NCBI RefSeq assembly: GCF_004770145.1
Contig: NZ_RQFW01000018.1
Span: 62,001-126,000 of the forward strand
Reading direction: 5' to 3'
Source: Leptospira bourretii
GTDB taxonomy: Bacteria; Spirochaetota; Leptospiria; Leptospirales; Leptospiraceae
Length of the DNA: 64,000 bases
Below are positions 9,122 to 17,574 of this stretch, piece by piece (the stretch's first letter is position 1; each line of letters opens with the position of its first letter). Made by a program: the position numbers and the translations under genes. A model generated the notes under the pieces. The model was given only the letters and a program-made list of their open reading frames with translations, did no database searches and had not been told where the DNA came from.

Positions 9122-10255
9122 CTACGACCGACTGGATCGAACTGGATGTTTTTTCAGAATTTTTTCTCTATATTCTCTTGGAGTGGTCCCCGTTTCTTTT
9201 TTGAAGGCTTCATTGAAGGTAGATTTGGACCCAAATCCTACATCATAGGCAATGGCAAGAAGGGACCTGTCTGGTTCCTTTTCGATTTTTTCCTTTGCTT
9301 CACTCACTCGGTAGAAATTTGTATATTGGTAAAAACTTTGTTTGATTTCCGTATTTAAAAATTCAGAGAGTTGGTGTGAACTTAAGTCCACTCTTTCTGC
9401 TAATTCACGAAGGCTTAGTTTTTCTTCTCGGTAGATCTTTTCTTTTTCAAATAAACTCGCGAGTTTGTTTCGCACTTCCTTGTGGTCTAGTTTGGAAATC
9501 TGCGAGATCTTTGCCTTTTTTTCATCTTCTACAATTTTGCGAACTTCCAAAAAGAAATCCGGGTAAGTTTGTCTCAATACATACAAAAAACACAAAAAAA
9601 ATCCAATGGCAATCCCTGACAATTGGTGAGCGGTTTGTCCACCTCTGGCCAAAGTGATGAGTCCATGAATCGATAAGGCCAAACAAAATCCAACTATGAG
9701 GATTCCAATTCGTAATGTGTAATTTTTTCGCAACGTACTCCAACGAATTTGTTTGGATATCCTTCTAAAAATCCGAAGCAAACACCAAATATAAATGAGA
9801 ATGGTGGGCAAAACTAAAAACAAAGGTCTCGATAAAAATGGATTCAAACCAAGGGCTTGGATTTCCTGGTAGTTGGATCTGTTCCAAATATTCCAAAGAA
9901 CAATCAAAACAAATAACGAAGTTAAGGGAACAATCCTGTAAGAAAGCCTTCGAAAAGATCGGAATTTTCCTTCCAGAATCATAAGAAAGTATTCATCCAA
10001 TAAGACCCCAAGGCAGGCAACAATGGGTAAATCTGTTAAGAATAAAGGATAAAGTCCCTTAATTTTTCCAGAAGAGATTAGGTAAAAGTTAAAAAGTAAG
10101 TAACTAGTTCCAAGGAAGATGATTCCTAAAAGAATTTGTTTTCTATTTTTATGATAACTAAAAAATTCGCCGATTGCATATAGAAATCCGAGAAGTGAGG
10201 AAAACAGGAGGAAAAAATTTAAGTATTCACTGAAATATTGGAAGGGAGAAGCCAT
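9122..10255 (-). CDS. AraC-family regulator with N-terminal membrane domain
   Basis: 377-residue protein. The first 230 residues or so contain about seven hydrophobic helices in the style of a 7TM sensor module; a short charged linker follows; the last ~100 residues (about 268-370) form an AraC/XylS helix-turn-helix pair, with LSLRELAERVDLSSHQLSEF and the typical second-helix block IAYDVGFGSKSTFNEAFKK. Such fusions let a membrane event act directly on DNA. The gene lies immediately upstream of the small exported protein gene on the same strand (124 bp gap). The 23-bp motif shared by the two upstream regions fits autoregulation plus control of the neighbour. Confidence 0.88.
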   Translation of the reverse strand: MASPFQYFSEYLNFFLLFSSLLGFLYAIGEFFSYHKNRKQILLGIIFLGTSYLLFNFYLISSGKIKGLYPLFLTDLPIVACLGVLLDEYFLMILEGKFRSFRRLSYRIVPLTSLFVLIVLWNIWNRSNYQEIQALGLNPFLSRPLFLVLPTILIYIWCLLRIFRRISKQIRWSTLRKNYTLRIGILIVGFCLALSIHGLITLARGGQTAHQLSGIAIGFFLCFLYVLRQTYPDFFLEVRKIVEDEKKAKISQISKLDHKEVRNKLASLFEKEKIYREEKLSLRELAERVDLSSHQLSEFLNTEIKQSFYQYTNFYRVSEAKEKIEKEPDRSLLAIAYDVGFGSKSTFNEAFKKETGTTPREYREKILKKHPVRSSRS

Positions 10256-10410
10256 ACATATACCACGCTAAAAAGCCGAAGCACCACTTGATTGTTACAA
10301 TTAGACGAGAAGTAGAATTGATCAATCATTACTAATGACTGATTCTAGAAGAAACAGAAATATTTTTCCATATGAATGAACACAGTTAAGATTCAATTCG
10401 AACATAATTT

Positions 10411-10433
10411 GTCCGAATCGATCGAAACGGATT
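10411..10433. promoter_or_regulatory. Shared motif, copy 2: upstream of 7TM-AraC gene
   Basis: Reads GTCCGAATCGATCGAAACGG followed by ATT, and agrees with 9094-9116 at 19 of 23 positions, with ATCGATCGAA fully conserved. It lies about 155 bp upstream of the regulator start at 10255, in the 246-bp gap between it and the end of aroA. It is a candidate autoregulatory site. Confidence 0.45.
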
Positions 10434-10501
10434 TTTTAGAGTTTAAATTGATCCCTAGATTTAGATGGATTGGATCAAATCAAAATCCGAAATCATTTGT
10501 T

Positions 10502-11788
10502 TCAGAATGATTTTAGAATTTCGAAAAATCCAGGGAAACTGGTATCTACCCAACTGGTATCATCAAACGTTAGTTCTACGCCCGAAAGTTTAGAGAGAAT
10601 TGCAAAACTCATAGCAATCCGATGGTCCATAAAAGTTTCAATCGCTGAGGTTTTGATTTCTTTTACTTCCCCAAATTCATACCCATCTTTGGACTCCATA
10701 ACTGTCACACCAAGTCTTTCTAAGTTGGATACCATCGATTGGATTCGATCAGATTCTTTTGCTCTAAGCTCTTCAGCATGAGAAATTTGGAATCCCCCTT
10801 CGGAAAACAATCCAGCTATAGTAAGGATTGGAATTTCATCGATGATGGAGGGAATCAAATCTTCTGTAATCACAGACCTTTTTAATTGGGAAGGATAAAC
10901 AAGTAAATCTCCGATTTCTTCACCACATTCTTGTCGTTTGGCGGTGACTTCAATTTTGCCACCCATATTTCTAAGAACTGTGATGATTCCCACTCGTGAA
11001 GGATTGAGTCCAATGTTACGAATGAGAAGAGGTTCACTCCCTCCCGCACAAAGTCCAAAAACAATATAAAAGGCAGCACTGGAAATATCTCCAGGGATCA
11101 CAAACTTGGCCCCTTCAAAATGATAAGGTGGCTCAACCGTAAAATGAACTGGGGAATGGTGTTTGATGTTTCCTCCGAGGAATCGGATCATATTTTCTGT
11201 ATGATCGCGGGAAACTTCCGACTCTTTGTATTCAATAGAAATCTCAGAAGCAAGAGCCGCAAGCACCAAAGCACTTTTGATTTGTGCCGAAGCAATCGGA
11301 CTTGTATAAGAATAAGATTTGAGTTGTTTTCCCGTCACACGAAGAGGAGCCCGATCATTCCCTTCGACCGATACAATGTCTGCTCCCATTTCACGAAGTG
11401 GATTCATAATCCTTGCCATGGGGCGTTTGCAAAGAGAGGCATCCCCTGTTAGAGTGGCAGTGATCTGTGGAAGTCCGGCAAGAAGTCCTGCAGAAAGGCG
11501 GATCCCCGTTCCCGCATTCCCAAAATCCAGAACACCCGTAGGAGATTTTAAGTTCTGTTTTCCTGGGCTTTGTACGGAATAACTACCTTTTCCTAAGGGC
11601 TCCACCGAAAGCCCTAAACTGGCAAAACAATTTAAGGTATGAAGGGGATCTTCTCCTTCTAAAAAACCATGAATTTCCGATTTTCCTTGGGAGAGTGCAC
11701 TAAAGAGTACCGACCTATGTGAGATGGACTTATCTCCTGGGACATAAATTTCTTTTTTTGCACTTAATTTAATTTGGGGCTTCAACAT
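10502..11788 (-). CDS. aroA: 3-phosphoshikimate 1-carboxyvinyltransferase (EPSP synthase)
   Basis: Joins shikimate-3-phosphate and PEP in the aromatic (shikimate) pathway. Motifs: [16 protein letters not shown] near the N-terminus, [40 protein letters not shown] and DHRIAMSF. The pattern is closer to class II enzymes of the Agrobacterium CP4 kind than to E. coli AroA. Where CP4 has NAATG, this protein has NAGTG, that is, the glycine of ordinary glyphosate-sensitive enzymes. The frame runs open to 12022, but the ATG at 11788 ([20 protein letters not shown]) gives the normal 428 residues; the longer form would overlap the divergent gene at 11877. Confidence 0.95.
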   Translation of the reverse strand: MLKPQIKLSAKKEIYVPGDKSISHRSVLFSALSQGKSEIHGFLEGEDPLHTLNCFASLGLSVEPLGKGSYSVQSPGKQNLKSPTGVLDFGNAGTGIRLSAGLLAGLPQITATLTGDASLCKRPMARIMNPLREMGADIVSVEGNDRAPLRVTGKQLKSYSYTSPIASAQIKSALVLAALASEISIEYKESEVSRDHTENMIRFLGGNIKHHSPVHFTVEPPYHFEGAKFVIPGDISSAAFYIVFGLCAGGSEPLLIRNIGLNPSRVGIITVLRNMGGKIEVTAKRQECGEEIGDLLVYPSQLKRSVITEDLIPSIIDEIPILTIAGLFSEGGFQISHAEELRAKESDRIQSMVSNLERLGVTVMESKDGYEFGEVKEIKTSAIETFMDHRIAMSFAILSKLSGVELTFDDTSWVDTSFPGFFEILKSF

Positions 11789-11876
11789 GATGTATTTTTC
11801 TAAAAAGTATTTTGCAATTTGGTGCTTCTTTAGTAGGTTTTGACGGAAACCAAAGTTTCGCAAAACGAACAACCAA

Positions 11877-14411
11877 ATGCCTCTAGATACCAGTAAAAAT
11901 AACCAAAAGATCCCAGTCAATCCAGGTGAAGTCCTTTTCATTGGAGGCAAAGCCTCAACTTCCATGAACATCCTACATGAAGGATCGGTTCGTATTGAAA
12001 CCACTTTGGGAGATACAAGCATCGTTCTCTACAGTTTGGACGGAGCCAATCTCACTCCCGGTATCTTTGCCCTCTTGGAAGGGACACCTTATCCCTATAC
12101 CATCCGAGCCAAAACTTCCTGTGTGATTTCCACTTATGTGATGAACCAGGCCAATGCCAAAAAAACTCTTACTTCCAAAGTTTCTGTAGGAGTGATGGCC
12201 GTTCGCACTCTACTCAAAGAAATTGGAGAACTCTACAAACGAGTGTTATCGATCAAGGGCCTTGCTGCAAAGTTTGAACAGACCATGGACAACTTGGGGG
12301 CAGTGTATTATATTTTAAATCCTTCTATCTTTTCAGATGTCAGTCCAGGGGCACTCATCACACGAGATGAAAACATCATTGATCCAGTGATGAGACTCAT
12401 CCGAAACAACTTGGCTGGGTTCCAAGAACATGGAGGAATTTTACCAGACAAACCAACTGTTAATTTTTTAGAAGAAGACCATGGCGAATTTTTTGAACGT
12501 AATTATAGCGAATCCATAGAATGGAATGATGCCGAGTTTCATTTTATTCGAAAAATTCTTTCGGTGAACCCAAAAATTTCACAAGCCTTATTTGAGTCCG
12601 ATCCAAGCCTACTTCAAAGTGCCGCAGAAAGTTATGTTAAAACCTATCGAGAGTTGTTCGAAATTCTAATCAAAGAAACAAATGAACTCTCTGAGATGAT
12701 GAACACTATGTTTGTGGGAGAGAATGCCCTTGTTGAAAAATTCAACCTAACATTGGATTTGTTTAACACTGGATATTCTACAATTCCATCTACAGTGTTA
12801 TTGCCGATTACTGAATGGGCTCTTAAAAAATCAAAATCACTTTTAGATGAATACAAACAAATTTTTGGTTCTCCTTATGCTTCCCTTGGAAACAATCTAG
12901 ACAAACTAGAAACCAAACAGACAGAACTCACAAACAAATATGGCCATGAACTTGCTGCAGGAAAAAACAAAGAAGAAAGTGCGCAAGGTAGCGGAACCAT
13001 TCACGCTGGAATCGATACCAAAGCTCTCAAAGTAGAACTTTTAAATTCAGCAAGCCAAATCCTAAACTATTCCCAAGCAGATCCAGAAGCTGTAAAAGAG
13101 TTTTCGACTCTTATGGTAAAACTCAAATCCTTTAAAAATCCATTGGATCCAGAACCAGACAATCGTAAAATCAGAAGGACTATTGCAAAAACTTATTGGG
13201 AAGTGTATAAAAAATCTTTCACCAAATGGTTACAAGCTGGTAAACAAGCTCCGAAGGCCGTTGAACTCATGTTACGATATGGGTACTTTGATGAAAGCCT
13301 TTTGGATGAAGGCCATATTGTTGAACTTGTTGGTCGTTTGTACCAAGGAGGGGGAAACCCAAGTGCTCCTATCCATTACGGAACCGATTGGCTAGAAAAA
13401 ATTTATTCAAGAGAAGTCCCAACTTCTGTGGATGAGTTGGGACAAACTTTTTTTGAAAAACTCAAAATGGATCTGAAAGATTCGGGAATCAAATCTGAAA
13501 AAGACATTCCACCTGATTATGATACGGGTGATGCAAGACTTGGTTCAGAAATCTCCTCCATGTATGAGCCAAACGTTCGTTTGACGTCTGGTAATATTGC
13601 CAGCCACTTTCCAATCTTAACAAAATACCATATTACCATTCCTTTAGAAAAATGTTTTGTATCTAAAGAAGATGTAGAAAAGGCCCTACAATATATTTTA
13701 GGAGTCGATTATACTGCCTTCAACCGAGAAGTCATTTACCGAAACGAAGAAATTGGTATCAAAAACGAATTTGTCCAAAGGTCGATCATTCCTGACTTTA
13801 TCTTAGTTCCTTCCATTGGACCAAAGATTATGATGTGGCAGGACCTATCAGTCTTTCGTGGAGCCGGTTCAAAAGAATCAAGAGGAAGAATTTGTATTCC
13901 TCACTTTGTCACCGGAGACCTAAAAACGTTTATGTTAGAAGCCATCGCAGCATTTCGTTGGGAACTTTGTAAAAATATTTTGGGTCCAGACTGGAACAAC
14001 GTGGGAATTCCTTCCATCACAGCAGATTACACGGATTATGTGCAGTTCTATAAAAAGAGCAAAGACCTCTCACCAGAACTCAAAGAAAAAATTTCATCTG
14101 AATTCAAACGTTTCCGAACGGACAGGGATAAATTTGCTTACGACTACTCCATGTGGATTCGGTATGAAGCAGAAGGAGTACAAAGGGTCAACCGAGTGGT
14201 GCGTTCCATCTTCTATCGTCATATCCCTTTCCACAAAAATATCAGAGAAAAGGTAAGTTCGCAACCGGCGTATGCAGAACTTCACAACCGATTCAAAAAC
14301 ATTCGGACACGCCAACACAAAGAATTCGAAAACAAATACAAAAAGTATATGGATGCCAGCGGGAATCTCCCCAAGGAACTTTATGAGAATTTAACGTTTT
14401 ACGAAGTTTAA
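11877..14411 (+). CDS. Large protein with N-terminal cNMP-binding-like domain
   Basis: 844-residue soluble protein. Residues of about 13-120 resemble a cyclic-nucleotide-binding beta-roll ([49 protein letters not shown]). The conserved phosphate-binding cassette arginine region is not clear, so ligand binding is uncertain. The remaining 700 residues are mostly helical and charged, with no family I recognise; there is no membrane segment or DNA-binding motif. It is divergent from aroA (88 bp between starts). An adenylate cyclase gene lies about 5 kb downstream, but a functional link is inference. Confidence 0.75.
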   Translation: MPLDTSKNNQKIPVNPGEVLFIGGKASTSMNILHEGSVRIETTLGDTSIVLYSLDGANLTPGIFALLEGTPYPYTIRAKTSCVISTYVMNQANAKKTLTSKVSVGVMAVRTLLKEIGELYKRVLSIKGLAAKFEQTMDNLGAVYYILNPSIFSDVSPGALITRDENIIDPVMRLIRNNLAGFQEHGGILPDKPTVNFLEEDHGEFFERNYSESIEWNDAEFHFIRKILSVNPKISQALFESDPSLLQSAAESYVKTYRELFEILIKETNELSEMMNTMFVGENALVEKFNLTLDLFNTGYSTIPSTVLLPITEWALKKSKSLLDEYKQIFGSPYASLGNNLDKLETKQTELTNKYGHELAAGKNKEESAQGSGTIHAGIDTKALKVELLNSASQILNYSQADPEAVKEFSTLMVKLKSFKNPLDPEPDNRKIRRTIAKTYWEVYKKSFTKWLQAGKQAPKAVELMLRYGYFDESLLDEGHIVELVGRLYQGGGNPSAPIHYGTDWLEKIYSREVPTSVDELGQTFFEKLKMDLKDSGIKSEKDIPPDYDTGDARLGSEISSMYEPNVRLTSGNIASHFPILTKYHITIPLEKCFVSKEDVEKALQYILGVDYTAFNREVIYRNEEIGIKNEFVQRSIIPDFILVPSIGPKIMMWQDLSVFRGAGSKESRGRICIPHFVTGDLKTFMLEAIAAFRWELCKNILGPDWNNVGIPSITADYTDYVQFYKKSKDLSPELKEKISSEFKRFRTDRDKFAYDYSMWIRYEAEGVQRVNRVVRSIFYRHIPFHKNIREKVSSQPAYAELHNRFKNIRTRQHKEFENKYKKYMDASGNLPKELYENLTFYEV

Positions 14412-14421
14412 TCCTTGCTTA

Positions 14422-14456
14422 ATTCCATAGATGCAACATAATTGCATCTATGGAAT
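14422..14456 (+). promoter_or_regulatory. Perfect 15-bp hairpin covering a start codon
   Basis: ATTCCATAGATGCAA (14422-14436) and TTGCATCTATGGAAT (14442-14456) are exact reverse complements separated by CATAA. The right arm contains the ATG (14450) of the flavoprotein gene. No T-run follows and no clear Shine-Dalgarno sequence precedes the ATG. It may act as a translation gate, a terminator for the gene ending at 14411, or a processing site. Confidence 0.7.
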
Positions 14457-15352
14457 CCATCCAAACAGTCGAAGTAGCCATCATCGGTGGAAGTTTTTCG
14501 GGACTTTCAGCCGCTCTTTCCCTTGTTCGTTCCCTTAGAAAAATCATAGTTTTTGATTCTGAAAGGCCCTGTAACAAAACCACTCCCGCATCGCATAACT
14601 TTATCACCCACGATGGAGAATCTCCTGATTCCATTCGTACAAAAGCAATTAATGATTTAAAAAAATACCCAAACTTCAAACTTCAGTTAGGTGAAGTAGG
14701 AACAATCGAAAAAATGGAAGAAGGTTTTTTATTAAAGGGAAATGGATTTTCTCCCATCCAGACAGAAAAAATTATTTTTGCCACTGGTCTGAAAGATGTT
14801 TTACCGGGAATTCCGGGGTTTGCCGAGTCTTGGGGAAAATCTGTCATCCATTGCCCGTATTGCCATGGTTATGAATATGTTGGAAACCAAACTGGGCTTT
14901 GGATGAACGAACCGGGAGTATTCGAACATTCTAAATTTCTTAAACATTGGTCGGAAGAATTAACAGTATATACCAATGGTCCCATTCAGTTTCCCAAAGA
15001 AGAACAATCTAAATTAGAAAATGAAGGGATAAAAATTGTTACAGATTTGGTAGAAGCCCTGGTCCATCAAGAAGGCCAAATTTCTGCTATCAAATTAAAA
15101 TCAGGAAAAGAGAATCAAATCGAAGCACTCTACACCAGATTGCCAATGGTACAACATTCTAAGTTACCTGAAGAAATTGGATGTAAACTATTACCAAGTG
15201 GTCATCTAGAAGTGACAAACTTTTATGAAACGAATGTTCCAGGCGTGTATGCAGTCGGCGATATGTCGTCAATGTTTCGTTCGGTGGCAAATGCTGTCCA
15301 CTCGGGAAACATCGCCGGTGCTATGCTCAACCGTGCGATGATTTTGTCTTAG
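14450..15352 (+). CDS. Thioredoxin-reductase-like FAD disulfide oxidoreductase
   Basis: 300-residue flavoprotein. The FAD-binding motif is IIGGSFSGLSAALSL near the N-terminus, the redox centre is CPYCHGYE, and the C-terminal FAD contact is VYAVGDMSS. These are the marks of the TrxB fold. The part that should bind NADPH, just after CPYC, reads GLWMNEPGVFEHSKFLK and lacks the usual GxGxxA/G motif, so NADPH use is doubtful. CPYCHGYE-type centres also occur in GliT/HlmI-like dithiol oxidases, which is one alternative. The start ATG lies in a perfect hairpin. It ends back to back with the convergent gene at 15353. Confidence 0.85.
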   Translation: MESIQTVEVAIIGGSFSGLSAALSLVRSLRKIIVFDSERPCNKTTPASHNFITHDGESPDSIRTKAINDLKKYPNFKLQLGEVGTIEKMEEGFLLKGNGFSPIQTEKIIFATGLKDVLPGIPGFAESWGKSVIHCPYCHGYEYVGNQTGLWMNEPGVFEHSKFLKHWSEELTVYTNGPIQFPKEEQSKLENEGIKIVTDLVEALVHQEGQISAIKLKSGKENQIEALYTRLPMVQHSKLPEEIGCKLLPSGHLEVTNFYETNVPGVYAVGDMSSMFRSVANAVHSGNIAGAMLNRAMILS

Positions 15353-16039
15353 CTAAACTTCTTCTACAAAATATGGTCTTGTGTATTCTCTCACAATCTC
15401 CACCACAAAACGTCCCCAGGATTTGGGGTCTTCTTGGGAGATATTGACCTGTTTGATTTTTGGGAAATACGCTGTTGGTTTAAAAACAGAATGGGTAAGT
15501 TCCAAGGTTCGAAGGTAATTGTCCAATCGTTTGACTTTTACAAAATTGATGATTTCGTTTTGGATTTTTTCTTTGGGAAGGTAACCCACAATGATCATAC
15601 GAGGGAATAGGTTTTTTTTGAGTAGTCCAATGAAGTCCTCGAAACTATCCACACGGTCAATAAACCCTTCGTAAGCACCACCACCTAAGTTCATAATCTG
15701 GGTCACAATGTCCATGGAAAAGGAAACCCCTTCCATTGTGGACATATCGGAGATGATGACAAGCCCCTCATCCGGTTGGAAAACCTTAAACATATCCACA
15801 CCCTTAAAATGGCGCCTAAGGAGTTTTGCAGCTGACACATCGATTTCTTGTGCTTTGGCTAGGAGAACCTTTCCTTGGGGGTCAAGGATGGGATCTCGCG
15901 TGATGAGGTACCGCTTTTTCACGGCATTTTGGTTCATGACTCGAAAGGCCTTTACTTTTTCCTCGATTTCATCCAAGGTTGAGTAACCAATCTTAAGTAC
16001 ATTTTCCCGTTTGCGTTTCCCGATGTCTGTTTCTTCCAT
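15353..16039 (-). CDS. Hypothetical protein with HD-GYP N-terminal-like segment
   Basis: 228-residue soluble protein. Residues of about 43-80 ([20 protein letters not shown], then [15 protein letters not shown]) resemble the small domain often found ahead of HD-GYP phosphodiesterases, but no HD or GYP motif follows. The second half ([20 protein letters not shown] and beyond) is unrecognised. Stop codons of this gene and the flavoprotein gene abut, so the two are convergent. A role in c-di-GMP signalling is only a hint from the N-terminal likeness. Confidence 0.65.
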   Translation of the reverse strand: MEETDIGKRKRENVLKIGYSTLDEIEEKVKAFRVMNQNAVKKRYLITRDPILDPQGKVLLAKAQEIDVSAAKLLRRHFKGVDMFKVFQPDEGLVIISDMSTMEGVSFSMDIVTQIMNLGGGAYEGFIDRVDSFEDFIGLLKKNLFPRMIIVGYLPKEKIQNEIINFVKVKRLDNYLRTLELTHSVFKPTAYFPKIKQVNISQEDPKSWGRFVVEIVREYTRPYFVEEV

Positions 16040-16122
16040 GAAAGCTTGGTGCCTAAATCTTTGTATTGCTTATCCTATGGTAATTCTAGCATTGTATAGC
16101 ATATTTTTGTCTAAGGAATAGA

Positions 16123-16527
16123 ATGCGATTTAATTTTTCCCTATTTCCCCTACTCTTACTCGTAATTGGATGTTCTACGGTGGATTTTATCCCAGAACCT
16201 GATTACAGGCCAAATGATTCGCGTTATAAGGTGCAATCCTGGGCGGAAGTGGAAATCCTCCGCGAACGTCCGAAACGTCTTTTCCAAATTGTAGGCGAGG
16301 TCATTGTTCGTAATACGGAAGATCTCTCTTGGGAAGATTATGAACCTCGAGTCAAAAAAGATATGTTCCGACGTAAAATTGATGGAGTTTGGATGACTGA
16401 AAAAAATCAATCCACCATTGATTCCGCAACCATTGAAACTATGGACCAAAAGGGTCGCTCCACCAATTCTTACTTGCAAAAATCAAACCTTCCTTATTGG
16501 AAAGGTTATGCCTACAGGTATAAATAA
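16123..16527 (+). CDS. Small putative lipoprotein
   Basis: 134-residue protein starting MRFNFSLFPLLLLVIGCS; the hydrophobic segment followed by VIGC is a lipobox with lipidation expected at C17. The mature part is charged, with a conserved-looking WAEVEILRERPKRLFQIVGE followed by beta-type sequence. No family recognised. It begins 83 bp from the divergent gene at 15353-16039, and its stop lies 8 bp before the start of the next gene, so the two are probably one transcript. Confidence 0.7.
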   Translation: MRFNFSLFPLLLLVIGCSTVDFIPEPDYRPNDSRYKVQSWAEVEILRERPKRLFQIVGEVIVRNTEDLSWEDYEPRVKKDMFRRKIDGVWMTEKNQSTIDSATIETMDQKGRSTNSYLQKSNLPYWKGYAYRYK

Positions 16528-16534
16528 AAATCAT

Positions 16535-17026
16535 ATGCCAAGAATATTTGACTCTGAAATTTATGTTTCTCCAACAGACGAATGGATCTTTCGTGAAAAT
16601 CGAATCGATAAAGAAGAAATTTTACAATATTTTCGAAACAATCTGCACGGTAACGAGAAGGGAGTGTACATTGAAAATCGGTTTGGGGAACTTTCGGAAC
16701 ATGGATACATTCGAATTGATGGTTGCCCCTGTCATGTCCTTCATGTAGAACCAACGGATTCAGAACTAATCTTTCATACAGACGATGGAAGAAACTATCC
16801 TTTTGGCGAATTTGAAATTTATGAAACAAACGATGGTGGACTCATTGGTCTACGTACGACAGAAGAAAAAATCAAATACCGATTCACTTGGAATGCAGCA
16901 AAAGAACTTTCTGATCATCTTACAGAAGAGGAAGAAACTACTTATCTGGAATGGAAGGGAGTGAAAATGGAAGTTCCCAAATATTTGGGAGAGATTCCAG
17001 TCCCTCTCCCAAATGAATATTCTTAG
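16535..17026 (+). CDS. DUF1285-like hypothetical protein
   Basis: 163-residue soluble protein. The pattern DEWIFRENRIDKEEILQYF, then GVYIENRFGELSEHGYIRI and DGCPCHVLHVE, resembles DUF1285, an uncharacterised two-domain beta-rich family, though I cannot confirm it by search. The open frame starts at 16418 within the lipoprotein gene, but the ATG at 16535 (MPRIFDSEIYVSP) is a better start because the upstream residues look like out-of-frame lipoprotein sequence. It is convergent with the TPR gene at 17030, separated by 3 bp. Confidence 0.7.
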   Translation: MPRIFDSEIYVSPTDEWIFRENRIDKEEILQYFRNNLHGNEKGVYIENRFGELSEHGYIRIDGCPCHVLHVEPTDSELIFHTDDGRNYPFGEFEIYETNDGGLIGLRTTEEKIKYRFTWNAAKELSDHLTEEEETTYLEWKGVKMEVPKYLGEIPVPLPNEYS

Positions 17027-17029
17027 TCC

Positions 17030-17539
17030 TTAGTTGGAAGGTGCTTCTTCGTCGGACTTTAATTCCCTCCAAAGATCATTTGCCTCTGAAAAATCTTTTT
17101 TAAGAGTCAATGCTTTGTGAAGGTATTGTAAGGATCTTTCAGGTCTATTCCATAACTTATACAAAGTAGCAAGGTTAAAATAAGAAATATGAGGAGCGTC
17201 GTTTCGTTCACAACGAACCGATTTTTTCAACCAATACACTGCTTCTTTGTCGTTCCCCATACGGAGCAATAGGACACCAATTTCATTACATGGATTGCCG
17301 TATTCGTGGTTTAAACTCACGGCTTTGTAATAAGAAGCCAGAGCATCGCTCCATTGGCCGAGGGCGTTTTGCACCAAACCCAAATAAAAATAGGCTTCAT
17401 CGGATTCTTCCAATTCCAAACTGGAACGAAGGTGGAATTCAGCTCGGTCTAAATCACCGACTTTAAAATGGTCTTTGGCTAAATCTAAAGAAAGTTGGAA
17501 AGAACTAGAAGACAATGAGATCCTCGCATTTTCTTTCAT
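17030..17539 (-). CDS. TPR-repeat protein
   Basis: 169-residue soluble protein built mainly of tetratricopeptide repeats: DLDRAEFHLRSSLELEESDE, QWSDALASYYKAVSLNHEYG, GNDKEAVYWLKKSVRCERND and RPERSLQYLHKALTLKKDFS give four consecutive 34-residue-type units. Protein-protein scaffolding is the usual role. It lies 35 bp after dxs on the same strand and is the last gene of the cyclase-dxs-TPR run. Partner unknown. Confidence 0.85.
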   Translation of the reverse strand: MKENARISLSSSSFQLSLDLAKDHFKVGDLDRAEFHLRSSLELEESDEAYFYLGLVQNALGQWSDALASYYKAVSLNHEYGNPCNEIGVLLLRMGNDKEAVYWLKKSVRCERNDAPHISYFNLATLYKLWNRPERSLQYLHKALTLKKDFSEANDLWRELKSDEEAPSN

Positions 17540-17574
17540 TTTCGGATGACTTGAAAAATATCTGTAAAACTAAT

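Noticed and set aside
11789..12022. N-terminal extension of aroA
   Set aside because: 78 residues of non-family sequence that would overlap the divergent gene start at 11877; the ATG at 11788 fits.
16418..16534. Upstream part of the DUF1285-like frame
   Set aside because: Overlaps the lipoprotein gene in another frame and has no family character; the ATG at 16535 is preferred.
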